From an uncultured Prevotella sp. (GTDB lineage Bacteria; Bacteroidota; Bacteroidia; Bacteroidales; Bacteroidaceae), in assembly GCA_934183135.1 (NCBI GenBank), contig CAKPRX010000059.1:1-13596 (forward strand): a stretch of 13,596 nucleotides of DNA, in the 5' to 3' direction. The notes under the pieces are model-generated. The model ran no database searches and was not told the origin of the DNA. It saw only the letters and a program-made list of their open reading frames with translations. Each line of letters opens with the position of its first letter. The first letter of the stretch is position 1. This document shows, piece by piece, positions 1 through 7,230 of the stretch. Made by a program: the position numbers and the translations under genes.

Positions 1-205
1 TGCACTATCTTTGCATAAGATAGGCTGCACCTCGGCCATTAGAGCAAGCTCATGGCGCTCGGTTTGCACTATCTTTGCATAAGATAGGCTGCACCTCGGC
101 CATTAGAGCAAGCTCATGGCGCTCGGTTTGCACTATCTTTGCATAAGATAGGCTGCACCTCGGCCATTAGAGCAAGCTCATGGCGCTCGGTTTGCACTAT
201 CTTTG
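1..205 (+). repeat. 64-bp tandem promoter-hairpin repeat, 3 full units plus 13 bp
   Basis: Units lie at 1-64, 65-128 and 129-192 with no visible mismatches, and a fourth starts at 193 and diverges after 205. Every unit carries TATCTTTG (6-13, 70-77, 134-141, 198-205), a match to the Bacteroidota -7 box TAnnTTTG, and an imperfect hairpin in which GGCCAT..GAGC faces GCTC..ATGGC around a tiny loop (for example 33-55). I find no TTTG -33 box at the usual 19-20 bp spacing. The unit length is not a multiple of three and the units abut with no spacers, so it is neither coding nor CRISPR. The window starts exactly on a unit boundary, so the array may continue to the left. A diverged copy lies at 7231-7310. 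Confidence 0.93.
198..205 (+). promoter_or_regulatory. Probable -7 box of the miaA promoter
   Basis: TATCTTTG here is the last copy of the repeated -7 box and lies 20 bp before the miaA start codon, which would give a very short leader. No TTTG -33 box is present at the standard distance, so activity may rely on the repeat's hairpin sequence or an activator. The three upstream copies could add further start points whose transcripts would carry one to three hairpins. Confidence 0.5.
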
Positions 206-225
206 TCATAGTTAACGGCTTACGC

Positions 226-1164
226 ATGAGCAAGATGATTACCATACTGGGGCCTACTGCATCGGGCAAAACGGGACTGGCTGTAGCGCTGGCCTTGAGG
301 TTGGGTGCTGAAATCGTCAGTGCCGACTCGCGCCAGGTATATCGCGGTATGACCATCGGCACGGGCAAGGATCTGGCCGATTATACCGTGGGCGGCCATA
401 CTGTCCCCTATCATCTTATAGACATCTGCGAGCCGGGCACCAAGTACAATCTCTTTGAATTTCAGCGCGATTTCCATCGGTGCTACCAGGATATTGTCAG
501 TCGGGGCGTCACCCCCATACTCTGTGGTGGCACGGGACTGTATATAGAGTCGGTATTGAAGGGCTATGCCCTGTCGCCTGTACCACAGAACCAGCCGCTG
601 CGCGACCGGCTGGCCCACCAGTCGCTCGAGAAACTTACCGCGATGCTGGCCGAGCTGAAGGCACGCAACCACTCGGTAATGCACAACCGCACCGATGTAG
701 ACACCGCCCAGCGGGCCATACGTGCCATAGAGATAGAGACATACAATATGGAGCATCCCATGGCCCACCGCGAACTGCCAGCCATAGACTCTATAATAAT
801 AGGTGTAGATATAGACCGCGAAGAGCGTCGCCGTAAGATCAGCGAGCGCCTCTACCAGCGTCTGGACCATGGCATGGTAGACGAGGTGCGTGGGCTGCTT
901 GCGCGGGGCATATCGCCCGAAGACCTGATATACTACGGGCTGGAATACAAGTATATCACCGAATATCTGATAGGCCGCACTACCTACGATGCCATGGTGA
1001 AGGGCCTGGAGATAGCTATCCACCAGTTTGCCAAGCGCCAGATGACCTGGTTCAGAGGCATGGAGCGGCGCGGTTTTACCATCCACTGGGTAGACGCGGC
1101 CCTGCCCATGGATGAGAAGGTAAACAGGATACTGGCGCTGACAGACCAGCAAGACCATAACTAA
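226..1164 (+). CDS. miaA: tRNA dimethylallyltransferase (MiaA)
   Basis: Transfers the dimethylallyl group of DMAPP to N6 of A37 in tRNAs reading UNN codons, a cytosolic modification that supports decoding. The 312-aa product has the P-loop GPTASGKT at residues 9-16, the DSRQVYRGM segment at 34-42 (catalytic Asp34 and substrate-contacting residues of the family) and QFAKRQMTWFR at 267-277, which matches the family's RQxTWxR element. Length is normal for MiaA. After the DSRQ motif it reads IGTGKDL rather than the more common IGTAKP; I recall this form from Bacteroidales, where two MiaA paralogues can occur. The reading frame is open back to 139, but that extension is built from the tandem repeat, so the start at 226 is preferred; Met4 (235) is an alternative. 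The next gene starts 10 bp after the stop, so the two are probably co-transcribed. Confidence 0.95.
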   Translation: MSKMITILGPTASGKTGLAVALALRLGAEIVSADSRQVYRGMTIGTGKDLADYTVGGHTVPYHLIDICEPGTKYNLFEFQRDFHRCYQDIVSRGVTPILCGGTGLYIESVLKGYALSPVPQNQPLRDRLAHQSLEKLTAMLAELKARNHSVMHNRTDVDTAQRAIRAIEIETYNMEHPMAHRELPAIDSIIIGVDIDREERRRKISERLYQRLDHGMVDEVRGLLARGISPEDLIYYGLEYKYITEYLIGRTTYDAMVKGLEIAIHQFAKRQMTWFRGMERRGFTIHWVDAALPMDEKVNRILALTDQQDHN

Positions 1165-1174
1165 TAGTACCATT

Positions 1175-2107
1175 ATGGCAGTAAATGAGAATAAGTGGGG
1201 CATACTCTATTGCCCGAAACGCAGTTTCCGCGCGGCAGCCCGCTGGGAGAGCATAGAGAAATCCCTGCGTGCCCACCGTATCGACTACGACTATATCCAG
1301 AGTGAGAACTCGGGCAGCGTGGACCGTCTTGTCAAGATGATGGTAAACAACGGTTATCGCACCATCGTTATTGTGGGCGGCGACTCGGCCCTCAACGATG
1401 CCGCCAACTGCCTGATGCAGCTGGACAGCGAGGCCCGTAGCCGTATCGCCCTTGGCGTTATCCCCAATGGCATGATGAACGACTTCGCCCATTTCTGGGG
1501 CTTCCGCGAGGGCGAAGTCGAGCAGACCGTAGAGTGGCTCAGCAAGCGCCGCATACGCCGTATAGACGTGGGGCGCATGAGCTACCGTAACAAGCGTGGC
1601 GAAGCCTGTCACCGCTACTTTCTCAACTGCGTTAATGTGGGACTGATAGCCGCTATAATGAACCTGCGGCGGCAGACACGCCATTTCTTTGTGTCGCGTA
1701 CACTCTCCTTCCTGTTCTCCTTTGTGCTGATGGTGTTCCAGCGGCTTGAATACAAGATGCGCCTGCATATCAACGGCGAGACTATAGACCGGCGGGTAAT
1801 GACGGTGTGTGTCGGCAATGCCCCGGGCTATGGACAGACCCCCAATGCGGTACCCTACAACGGCCTGCTGGATGTATCGGTGGTCTACCATACAGAGATG
1901 GCACAGCTGGTAGAAGGGTGGTACCTCTTCCTGCGCGGCAAGATACTCAACCACCGCAGCGTACACCCTTACCGTACCCGCGAGGTAGAGTTTAGCGAGA
2001 TATCCCAGGCTATGGTGGGCATCGACGGCCGTCTGATGAACACCCCGGTGGCCCCCATCTCGATAAGGGTCGAGCAAGAGGTCATCAACTTCCTCATACC
2101 CGAATAG
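1175..2107 (+). CDS. Diacylglycerol kinase family lipid kinase (YegS/BmrU-like)
   Basis: A 310-aa protein of the DAGK catalytic-domain family, which phosphorylates a lipid hydroxyl with ATP at the inner membrane face. The nucleotide-binding loop is GGDSALND at residues 68-75 and the second conserved block is PNGMMNDF at 97-104. The C-terminal beta-sandwich carries GLLDVSVVY and a GIDGRLMNTPVAPISI segment, equivalent to the DGE..TP region of the family. The usual GGDGT and PxGTGND motifs are altered (GT to SA, TG to MM), so activity or substrate may differ. A hydrophobic stretch around residues 172-190 could contact the membrane. It begins 10 bp after miaA and is followed by a hairpin, so miaA and this gene probably form a two-gene operon. 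The substrate cannot be told from sequence. Confidence 0.85.
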   Translation: MAVNENKWGILYCPKRSFRAAARWESIEKSLRAHRIDYDYIQSENSGSVDRLVKMMVNNGYRTIVIVGGDSALNDAANCLMQLDSEARSRIALGVIPNGMMNDFAHFWGFREGEVEQTVEWLSKRRIRRIDVGRMSYRNKRGEACHRYFLNCVNVGLIAAIMNLRRQTRHFFVSRTLSFLFSFVLMVFQRLEYKMRLHINGETIDRRVMTVCVGNAPGYGQTPNAVPYNGLLDVSVVYHTEMAQLVEGWYLFLRGKILNHRSVHPYRTREVEFSEISQAMVGIDGRLMNTPVAPISIRVEQEVINFLIPE

Positions 2108-2119
2108 GCTCATACGTAC

Positions 2120-2144
2120 CGGCACCGCCTTGATGGTGGTGCCG
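2120..2144 (+). terminator. Hairpin 12 bp after the lipid kinase gene, no U tract
   Basis: CGGCACCGCC (2120-2129) pairs with GGTGGTGCCG (2135-2144) over ten positions with one G-U pair and a TTGAT loop. There is no following T run, so it is either a weak or factor-dependent terminator or an mRNA 3'-end stabiliser. The stretch from here to 2275 has no gene I can recognise. Confidence 0.5.
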
Positions 2145-2275
2145 ATGCTGTTAGATGCCTGCCTGAACATGACATCTGCCACTGCGGCCAGCAGACTATG
2201 CCCGAGCAAAATATCCATGAAAAGCCGCCGTCAGGCCGTAAATGCAGCCTTTTTCTTAAAATCTTCCGAAAAAAT

Positions 2276-2306
2276 TTGTCTAATTGCAAATAAAATCGTA
2301 TTTTTG
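2276..2306 (+). promoter_or_regulatory. Promoter of the glycogen operon
   Basis: TTTG (2276-2279), a 19-bp spacer and TATTTTTG (2299-2306) match the Bacteroidota primary-sigma promoter. Transcription would start near 2311, giving a leader of about 70 nt before the debranching enzyme gene. A second -7-like box, TAGCTTTG, lies at 2330-2337 with TTTG 23 bp upstream and could be an alternative start. Confidence 0.75.
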
Positions 2307-2382
2307 GAAAAGCATACGGTGGCTATCCGTAGCTTTGCCGTAAGAACGTTTAACTAATAAATTAAAATCTTGACATCAGTTT

Positions 2383-4326
2383 ATGAGTTATCTTAGATTT
2401 GAGAAAACTCTTATGACTAACCTCGAAGAGTCGTTGCCTAAGGAATTGCTCCGCACCAACCGTTCTGGAGCTTATTCCTGCTCGACTATTGTAGAGTGCA
2501 ACACCCGTAAGTACCATGGCCTTTTGGTCGTCCCGGTTCCCCAGCTGGACGATGATAACCACGTGCTCCTCTCCTCGCTCGACGTGACGGTTATACAGCA
2601 CGGGGCTGAGTTCAACCTGGGGCTGCACAAATACCAAGGCAATAATTTTAGTCCTAAGGGTCATAAGTATATCCGCGAGTTCGACTGCGACAAGGTGCCC
2701 ACAACCCTTTACCGGGTGGGTGGCGTCATCCTGAAGCGCGAGGTGGTCTTCCAGCATTACGAGGATCGCATCCTGATACGCTATACGTTGGTAGACGCCC
2801 ACTCGGCCACCACTTTGCGCTTCCGCCCGTTCTTGGCATTCCGCAGCGTGCGCCAGTTTACCCATGAGAATGCGGTCGCCTCGCGCGACTATACGGCTGT
2901 GGAAAATGGCATCAAGACCTGTATGTATGCCGGGTACCCCGACCTGTACATGCAGTTCTCTAAGAAGAACGAGTTTGTCTTCCAGCCCGACTGGTACCGT
3001 GGCGTAGAGTATCCTAAGGAGCAGGAACGTGGTTATGCCTCTAACGAAGACTTGTACGTCCCTGGCTATTTCCAGATGAATATCAAGAAGGGCGAGAGCG
3101 TAGTGTTCGCCGCGTCTACCTCCGAGAGCAAGACGCTGGGCCAGAAGCGCCTCTTCGACGCCGAAGTGGCTGAGCGTACCCCGCGCGACAACTTCTTCCA
3201 CTGCCTGGTCAACGCCGCCCACCAGTTCCATATCCATGAGAAAAACGATGACCGCTACATCTTGGCCGGTTACCCCTGGTTCAAGAGCCGCGCCCGCGAC
3301 ACGTTTATCGCCCTGCCTGGCCTGACGCTCTCCATCGAGGAGACCGAGTACTTCGAGCTGGTCATGGCGACAGCCGAGGTGGCCCTGCGCGAGTTCATGG
3401 CCGGAAAGCCACTCACCAAGCATATCTATGAGATAGAGCAGCCCGACGTGTTGCTTTGGGCGATATGGGCTGTACAGCAGTATGCCAAGGAATGTGGGCG
3501 CGAGAAGTGCGTCGCCAGGTACTGTGCACTGGTCAATGACATTATTGAGTATATAGAGAAGGGCGGTCACCCCAGCCTCAAGCTCCATGACAACGGGCTC
3601 CTGTACGCCCAGAGCCAGCACGGTGAGGCTATTACCTGGATGAACTCCACGGCTAACGGCCGCCCCGTGGTTCCGCGTAGCGGCTATATTGTAGAGTTCA
3701 ACGCACTGTGGTACAACGCCCTCCTGTTCTGCGCCTCCCTGCTGTCCGATACCGACAAGCGGCAAGCCCATCTGCAGCAGTTGGCTGCCACTGTCAAGCA
3801 GTCGTTTGTCGATACCTTCCTGAACGAGTACGGCTATCTGTATGACTATGTCGACGGCAACATGGTAGACTGGAGCGTACGCCCTAACATGATTTTTCCC
3901 GTAGCTTTTGACTATTCGCCCCTCAATCAGGAACAGAAGAAGACCGTGCTTGACATCTGTACACGCGAACTGCTCACCCCCAAGGGCCTGCGTACCCTTT
4001 CGCCTAAGAGCGGCGGTTACAATCCCATGTACGTGGGGCCCCAGTCGCAGCGCGATTATGCCTATCATCAGGGAACGGCCTGGCCCTGGCTCGGCGGTTT
4101 CTATATGGAAGCCTGCCTGCGCCTGTACAAGCGTACCCGACTGAGCTTTATCGAGCGCCAGATGGTGGGCTACGAGGACGAGATGTACAATCACTGCGTC
4201 GGAACCATCCCCGAGCTGTTTGACGGCAATCCCCCGTTCCGCGGCCGTGGTGGCATCTCTTTTGCCATGAACGTAGCCGAAATTCTGCGCGCCATGGAAC
4301 TGTTGGAAAAGTACTCATATAAATAA
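2383..4326 (+). CDS. Glycogen debranching enzyme (GDE-type, GH133-like amylo-alpha-1,6-glucosidase)
   Basis: Hydrolyses alpha-1,6 branch points of intracellular glycogen. The 647-aa product has the bacterial two-part layout: an N-terminal beta-rich GDE_N-type domain (roughly residues 1-270, with TRKYHGLLVV at 41-50) and a C-terminal (alpha/alpha)6 GDE_C-type domain. In the latter I see YPWFKSRARDTFIALPG near residues 297-313, DYVDGNMVDWSVRPN near 488-502 and AYHQGTAWPW near 560-569, which are the conserved active-site blocks of the family as I recall them. There is no signal peptide, in agreement with a cytosolic role. It is the first gene after the 2276-2306 promoter and is followed 15 bp later by the glycosyltransferase. 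It looks intact, with full-length, well-conserved motifs. Confidence 0.93.
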   Translation: MSYLRFEKTLMTNLEESLPKELLRTNRSGAYSCSTIVECNTRKYHGLLVVPVPQLDDDNHVLLSSLDVTVIQHGAEFNLGLHKYQGNNFSPKGHKYIREFDCDKVPTTLYRVGGVILKREVVFQHYEDRILIRYTLVDAHSATTLRFRPFLAFRSVRQFTHENAVASRDYTAVENGIKTCMYAGYPDLYMQFSKKNEFVFQPDWYRGVEYPKEQERGYASNEDLYVPGYFQMNIKKGESVVFAASTSESKTLGQKRLFDAEVAERTPRDNFFHCLVNAAHQFHIHEKNDDRYILAGYPWFKSRARDTFIALPGLTLSIEETEYFELVMATAEVALREFMAGKPLTKHIYEIEQPDVLLWAIWAVQQYAKECGREKCVARYCALVNDIIEYIEKGGHPSLKLHDNGLLYAQSQHGEAITWMNSTANGRPVVPRSGYIVEFNALWYNALLFCASLLSDTDKRQAHLQQLAATVKQSFVDTFLNEYGYLYDYVDGNMVDWSVRPNMIFPVAFDYSPLNQEQKKTVLDICTRELLTPKGLRTLSPKSGGYNPMYVGPQSQRDYAYHQGTAWPWLGGFYMEACLRLYKRTRLSFIERQMVGYEDEMYNHCVGTIPELFDGNPPFRGRGGISFAMNVAEILRAMELLEKYSYK

Positions 4327-4327
4327 T

Positions 4328-4334
4328 AAGGAGG
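4328..4334 (+). promoter_or_regulatory. Strong Shine-Dalgarno of the glycosyltransferase gene
   Basis: AAGGAGG lies 7 nt before the ATG at 4342. It is unusual here because most starts in this window lack a recognisable Shine-Dalgarno sequence, as is common in Bacteroidota. It suggests independent, high-level initiation of the second operon gene. Confidence 0.7.
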
Positions 4335-4341
4335 ACCGCAA

Positions 4342-5613
4342 ATGAAAGTATTAATGTTCGGATGGGAATATCCTCCTCATGTATATGGTGGATTGGCCAC
4401 CGCCAACTATGGAATATCCCAGGGCCTGCATGCCCAGGGCGGCATCGACATCACCCTCTGCCTGCCCAAGCCCTGGGGCGACGAGGACCGCACGGCGGCC
4501 AACATCGTCGCCATGAACTGTGTGCCCATCGCCTGGCGCGATGTCAGCTACGACTACGTCAAGAGCCGTGTGGGCAACGTTATGGAGCCTGACCTCTACT
4601 TCCGTCTTCGCGACCACATCTATGCCGACTTCAACTATATGCACGTCAACGACCTCGGTGCCATGGAGTTTGCCGGCGGCTATCCCTCTAACCTGCATCA
4701 GGAGATTAACAACTACTCCGTCATCGCCGGTGTGGTGGCCCGCACCCTGGATTACGACATTATCCATGCCCACGACTGGCTCACCTATCCTGCTGGTATC
4801 CATGCCAAGAAGGTTTCGGGCAAACCGCTCTGTATCCATGTACACGCCACCGACTTCGACCGTAGCCGCGGCCACGTTAACCCCACCGTGTTCGCCATTG
4901 AGAAAGACGGTATGGATAATGCAGACTGCATCATGTGCGTGTCCGAGCTTACGAGGCAGACTGTTATCAACCAGTACCACCAAGACCCCCGCAAGTGTTT
5001 TACTGTCCACAATGCCGTGTACCCCCTGCGCCCCGAGATAGCCCAGATACCGCGCCCGGACCACACGGGACGCGAGAAGATAGTTACATTCCTGGGCCGC
5101 ATTACCATGCAGAAAGGCCCGGAGTATTTTGTCGAGGCAGCCAACTTGGTACTGCACCGCACCCGTAACGTGAGGTTCTGCATGGCCGGCTCCGGCGATA
5201 TGATGGACCAGATGATTTACCTTGCCGCAGAGCGTGGGATAGCCGACCGTTTCCACTTCCCGGGCTTTATGCGTGGCACGCAGGTCTACGAGTGTCTCAA
5301 GGACTCCGATGTCTACGTGATGCCCTCTGTGAGCGAGCCGTTTGGCATCTCGCCCCTTGAGGCCATGCAGTGTGGCACGCCCTCCATCATCTCTAAGCAG
5401 AGCGGATGTGCTGAGATACTTACCAACTGCATCAAGGTCGACTACTGGGACATCCATGCCATGGCCGATGCCATCTATTCCATCTGCCACAACGAGAGCC
5501 TGTTCCATTACCTCCAGGACGAGGGCAAGAAAGAGGTCGACCAGATAACCTGGGAGAAGGTCGGCGCCTGGATCAAGGAGCTCTATGACCGTACACTTAA
5601 TGGATATAACTGA
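4342..5613 (+). CDS. GT4-type glycosyltransferase, probable glycogen synthase
   Basis: A retaining GT-B glycosyltransferase of 423 aa that probably extends alpha-1,4-glucan from a sugar nucleotide in the cytosol. The N-terminal domain opens with WEYPPHVYGGLAT (residues 8-20), whose GGL loop is the donor/acceptor loop of glycogen-synthase-type enzymes, and has HAHDWLT in its middle part. The C-terminal domain has GRITMQKG (252-259) with the Arg253/Lys258 pair expected to hold the donor phosphates, and SEPFGISPLE (331-340), giving the E332-x7-E340 motif of GT4/GT5 families. It lies between a debranching enzyme and a GH57-type protein, which favours glycogen rather than cell-surface glycan. The donor (ADP- or UDP-glucose) cannot be read from sequence, and no glgC-like gene is in the window. 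Confidence 0.88.
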   Translation: MKVLMFGWEYPPHVYGGLATANYGISQGLHAQGGIDITLCLPKPWGDEDRTAANIVAMNCVPIAWRDVSYDYVKSRVGNVMEPDLYFRLRDHIYADFNYMHVNDLGAMEFAGGYPSNLHQEINNYSVIAGVVARTLDYDIIHAHDWLTYPAGIHAKKVSGKPLCIHVHATDFDRSRGHVNPTVFAIEKDGMDNADCIMCVSELTRQTVINQYHQDPRKCFTVHNAVYPLRPEIAQIPRPDHTGREKIVTFLGRITMQKGPEYFVEAANLVLHRTRNVRFCMAGSGDMMDQMIYLAAERGIADRFHFPGFMRGTQVYECLKDSDVYVMPSVSEPFGISPLEAMQCGTPSIISKQSGCAEILTNCIKVDYWDIHAMADAIYSICHNESLFHYLQDEGKKEVDQITWEKVGAWIKELYDRTLNGYN

Positions 5614-5631
5614 TACTAACTACAGCCAATT

Positions 5632-7050
5632 ATGAAAACAATATGCCTATATTTTGAAATACATCAGATACTGCATCTGAAGAGGTACCGCTTCTTTGAC
5701 ATAGGTACCGACCACTATTATTATGACGACTATGAGAACGAGCGAACCATCTCTGACATAGCCGAGCGCAGCTATATGCCCGCGCTCAATGCCATTGGCG
5801 AGATGATTAAGGAGAATGGCAAAGCCTTTAAGGTGGCCTTCTCGCTCTCGGGCGTGGGCATCGAGCAGCTGGAGCTCCATGCTCCCCAGGTGCTTGAGAA
5901 GCTGCAGCAGCTCAACGACACCGGCTGCGTAGAGTTTCTCGCCGAGCCTTTCTCGCATGGTCTCTCGTCATTGGCTAACGAGGAGTGCTTCGCTGCCGAT
6001 GTTAAGAAGCAGGTCGAGAAGATTAGGGAGTACTTCAACCAGACCCCGCAGGTGCTCCGCAACTCTGGCCTTATCTACAGCGACGACATCGGCATGCAGG
6101 CTGCCCAGCTTGGCTTCAAGGGCATGCTCACCGAGGGTGCCAAGCACGTACTGGGCTGGAAGTCGCCCCACTACCTCTACCACTGCGCACTCAACCCCCA
6201 TCTCAAACTGTTGCTCCGCGACGTTAACCTGAGCGACGACATCTCGCTCCGCTTCAGCAACAGCGACTGGGAGGGCTATCCGCTCTTTGCGGACAACTAT
6301 ATCCGCCGTATCGCTGAGGCTCCCGCCGAGGAACAGTTCTACGGCATCTTTATGAACCTCTCCGCCATCGGCATAGCCCAGCCTCTGTCCAGCAATATAC
6401 TGGAGTTCCTGAAGGCCCTGCCCGTCTGTGCCAAGCAGAATGGCATCACCTTCTCGACCCCGACCGAGGTGTGTACCAAGATGAAGTCTGTAGGCGCGCT
6501 CGATGTCCCCGACACACTCTCCTGGATGGACGAGGAGCGCGACGTGTCGTGCTGGCTGGGCAACCCCATGCAGCGCGAGGCTTTTGACAAGCTCTACAGC
6601 GTGGCCGACCGTGTGCGTATTGCCGACGACCCACGTATTAACCAGGACTGGGACTATCTACAGGCCACCAATAACTTCTACTTCATGTCTACCAAGCCAT
6701 CGGGCGTGGCCGTCGACCGTGGCATCTACAGCAGTGCGTTCGATGCGTTTACTAACTACATGAACGTCATCGGCGACTTCATCAACCGCGTTAACAACCT
6801 CTATCCCGAGGAGATAGATAACGAGGAACTGGAGAGCCTGCTCACCACAATACGCAACCAGGGCGATGAGATAGAGATGAAGGACAAGGAGATAATACGC
6901 CTGCAGGCTAAGATAGAGAAGATAGAGGCTGCCAACGACAAGCTGCGCGAGCAGATGGGCGAAAAGCCGGCCAAGGCCCCAGCAGCCAAGAAGGCCAGGG
7001 CCACTAAGAAGGCGGCTCCTAAGAAGCCTGTTCCTAAGAAGGCCGAGTAG
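5632..7050 (+). CDS. GH57-family amylase-like protein lacking catalytic residues, with coiled-coil and Lys-rich tail
   Basis: The 472-aa product aligns by eye with GH57 alpha-amylases of Bacteroidales over residues 1-390 (EIHQ at 9-12, SLSGVGIEQLE at 71-81, EGAKHVLGWKSP at 168-179). Key sites differ from the canonical proteins as I recall them. The nucleophile motif RNTE is RNSG (143-146), so Glu is Gly146. The acid/base motif FMDYETFGEH is FMNLSAIGIA (240-249), so Asp is Asn242. HQP is HQI (11-13) and QTSDHFYYM is QATNNFYFM (344-352). It is therefore probably catalytically dead. A predicted coiled coil spans about 392-442 and a basic Lys/Ala/Pro tail 443-472. The frame is open with no stops, so it is maintained as a protein. 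It starts 18 bp after the glycosyltransferase and ends the operon before a strong terminator. A glucan-binding or scaffold role is inferred. Confidence 0.87.
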   Translation: MKTICLYFEIHQILHLKRYRFFDIGTDHYYYDDYENERTISDIAERSYMPALNAIGEMIKENGKAFKVAFSLSGVGIEQLELHAPQVLEKLQQLNDTGCVEFLAEPFSHGLSSLANEECFAADVKKQVEKIREYFNQTPQVLRNSGLIYSDDIGMQAAQLGFKGMLTEGAKHVLGWKSPHYLYHCALNPHLKLLLRDVNLSDDISLRFSNSDWEGYPLFADNYIRRIAEAPAEEQFYGIFMNLSAIGIAQPLSSNILEFLKALPVCAKQNGITFSTPTEVCTKMKSVGALDVPDTLSWMDEERDVSCWLGNPMQREAFDKLYSVADRVRIADDPRINQDWDYLQATNNFYFMSTKPSGVAVDRGIYSSAFDAFTNYMNVIGDFINRVNNLYPEEIDNEELESLLTTIRNQGDEIEMKDKEIIRLQAKIEKIEAANDKLREQMGEKPAKAPAAKKARATKKAAPKKPVPKKAE

Positions 7051-7071
7051 GCCGTTGCCGATAACAACCCT

Positions 7072-7117
7072 AAAGGGGGCTGTGCCGTTGTCTGTCATAC
7101 GGCGCAGCCCCCTTTTT
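7072..7117 (+). terminator. Strong intrinsic terminator of the glycogen operon
   Basis: The arm at 7075-7087 (GGGGGCTGTGCCG) pairs with 7100-7112 (CGGCGCAGCCCCC), 13 pairs with one G-U, around a 12-nt loop. It is followed by TTTTT at 7113-7117 and preceded by AAA, so it may work in both directions. It begins 22 bp after the stop of the GH57-type gene. Confidence 0.93.
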
Positions 7118-7203
7118 AGTGTTTGTTTTGAATACCGTGAAAATGTTGTAAATCAGGGCGATACCCATCTGTTGCAAGCCGATGGCCAGCGACTGTACAC
7201 AGA

Positions 7204-7220
7204 TTGCAACCCGGTTGCAA
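7204..7220. promoter_or_regulatory. Candidate operator, inverted repeat TTGCAAC-CCG-GTTGCAA
   Basis: A perfect 7-bp inverted repeat with a 3-bp centre (arms 7204-7210 and 7214-7220) sits 11 bp upstream of the TACCTTTG box, covering the -33 region. A third half-site, GTTGCAA, is at 7171-7177. The position fits a repressor or metal sensor controlling the downstream ATPase. The regulator family is not known from the sequence. Confidence 0.55.
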
Positions 7221-7230
7221 ATGATACTTT

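Noticed and set aside
1..205. Regular repeats suggesting a CRISPR array
   Set aside because: The 64-bp units abut directly with no variable spacers, contain a promoter box, and no cas gene is present.
139..225. N-terminal extension of MiaA from an upstream ATG
   Set aside because: The extra 29 codons are made of the tandem repeat and -7 box; the P-loop begins right after Met at 226, as in the family.
1076..2218. Minus-strand frame covering the lipid kinase and the 2108-2218 spacer
   Set aside because: Its only non-overlapping part (2108-2218) shows no domain or motif, and the rest is antisense to a clear gene.
2108..2275. Possible gene remnant between the lipid kinase and the glycogen operon
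   Set aside because: All frames were short or unrecognisable; I could support only a hairpin and promoter elements there.
2362..4194. Very long open frame (610 codons) on the minus strand opposite the debranching enzyme gene
   Set aside because: It mirrors a strongly conserved enzyme gene and has no recognisable motif; similar long antisense frames lie opposite most genes here (for example 220-1203, 4351-5508, 7914-9404) as a by-product of codon bias.
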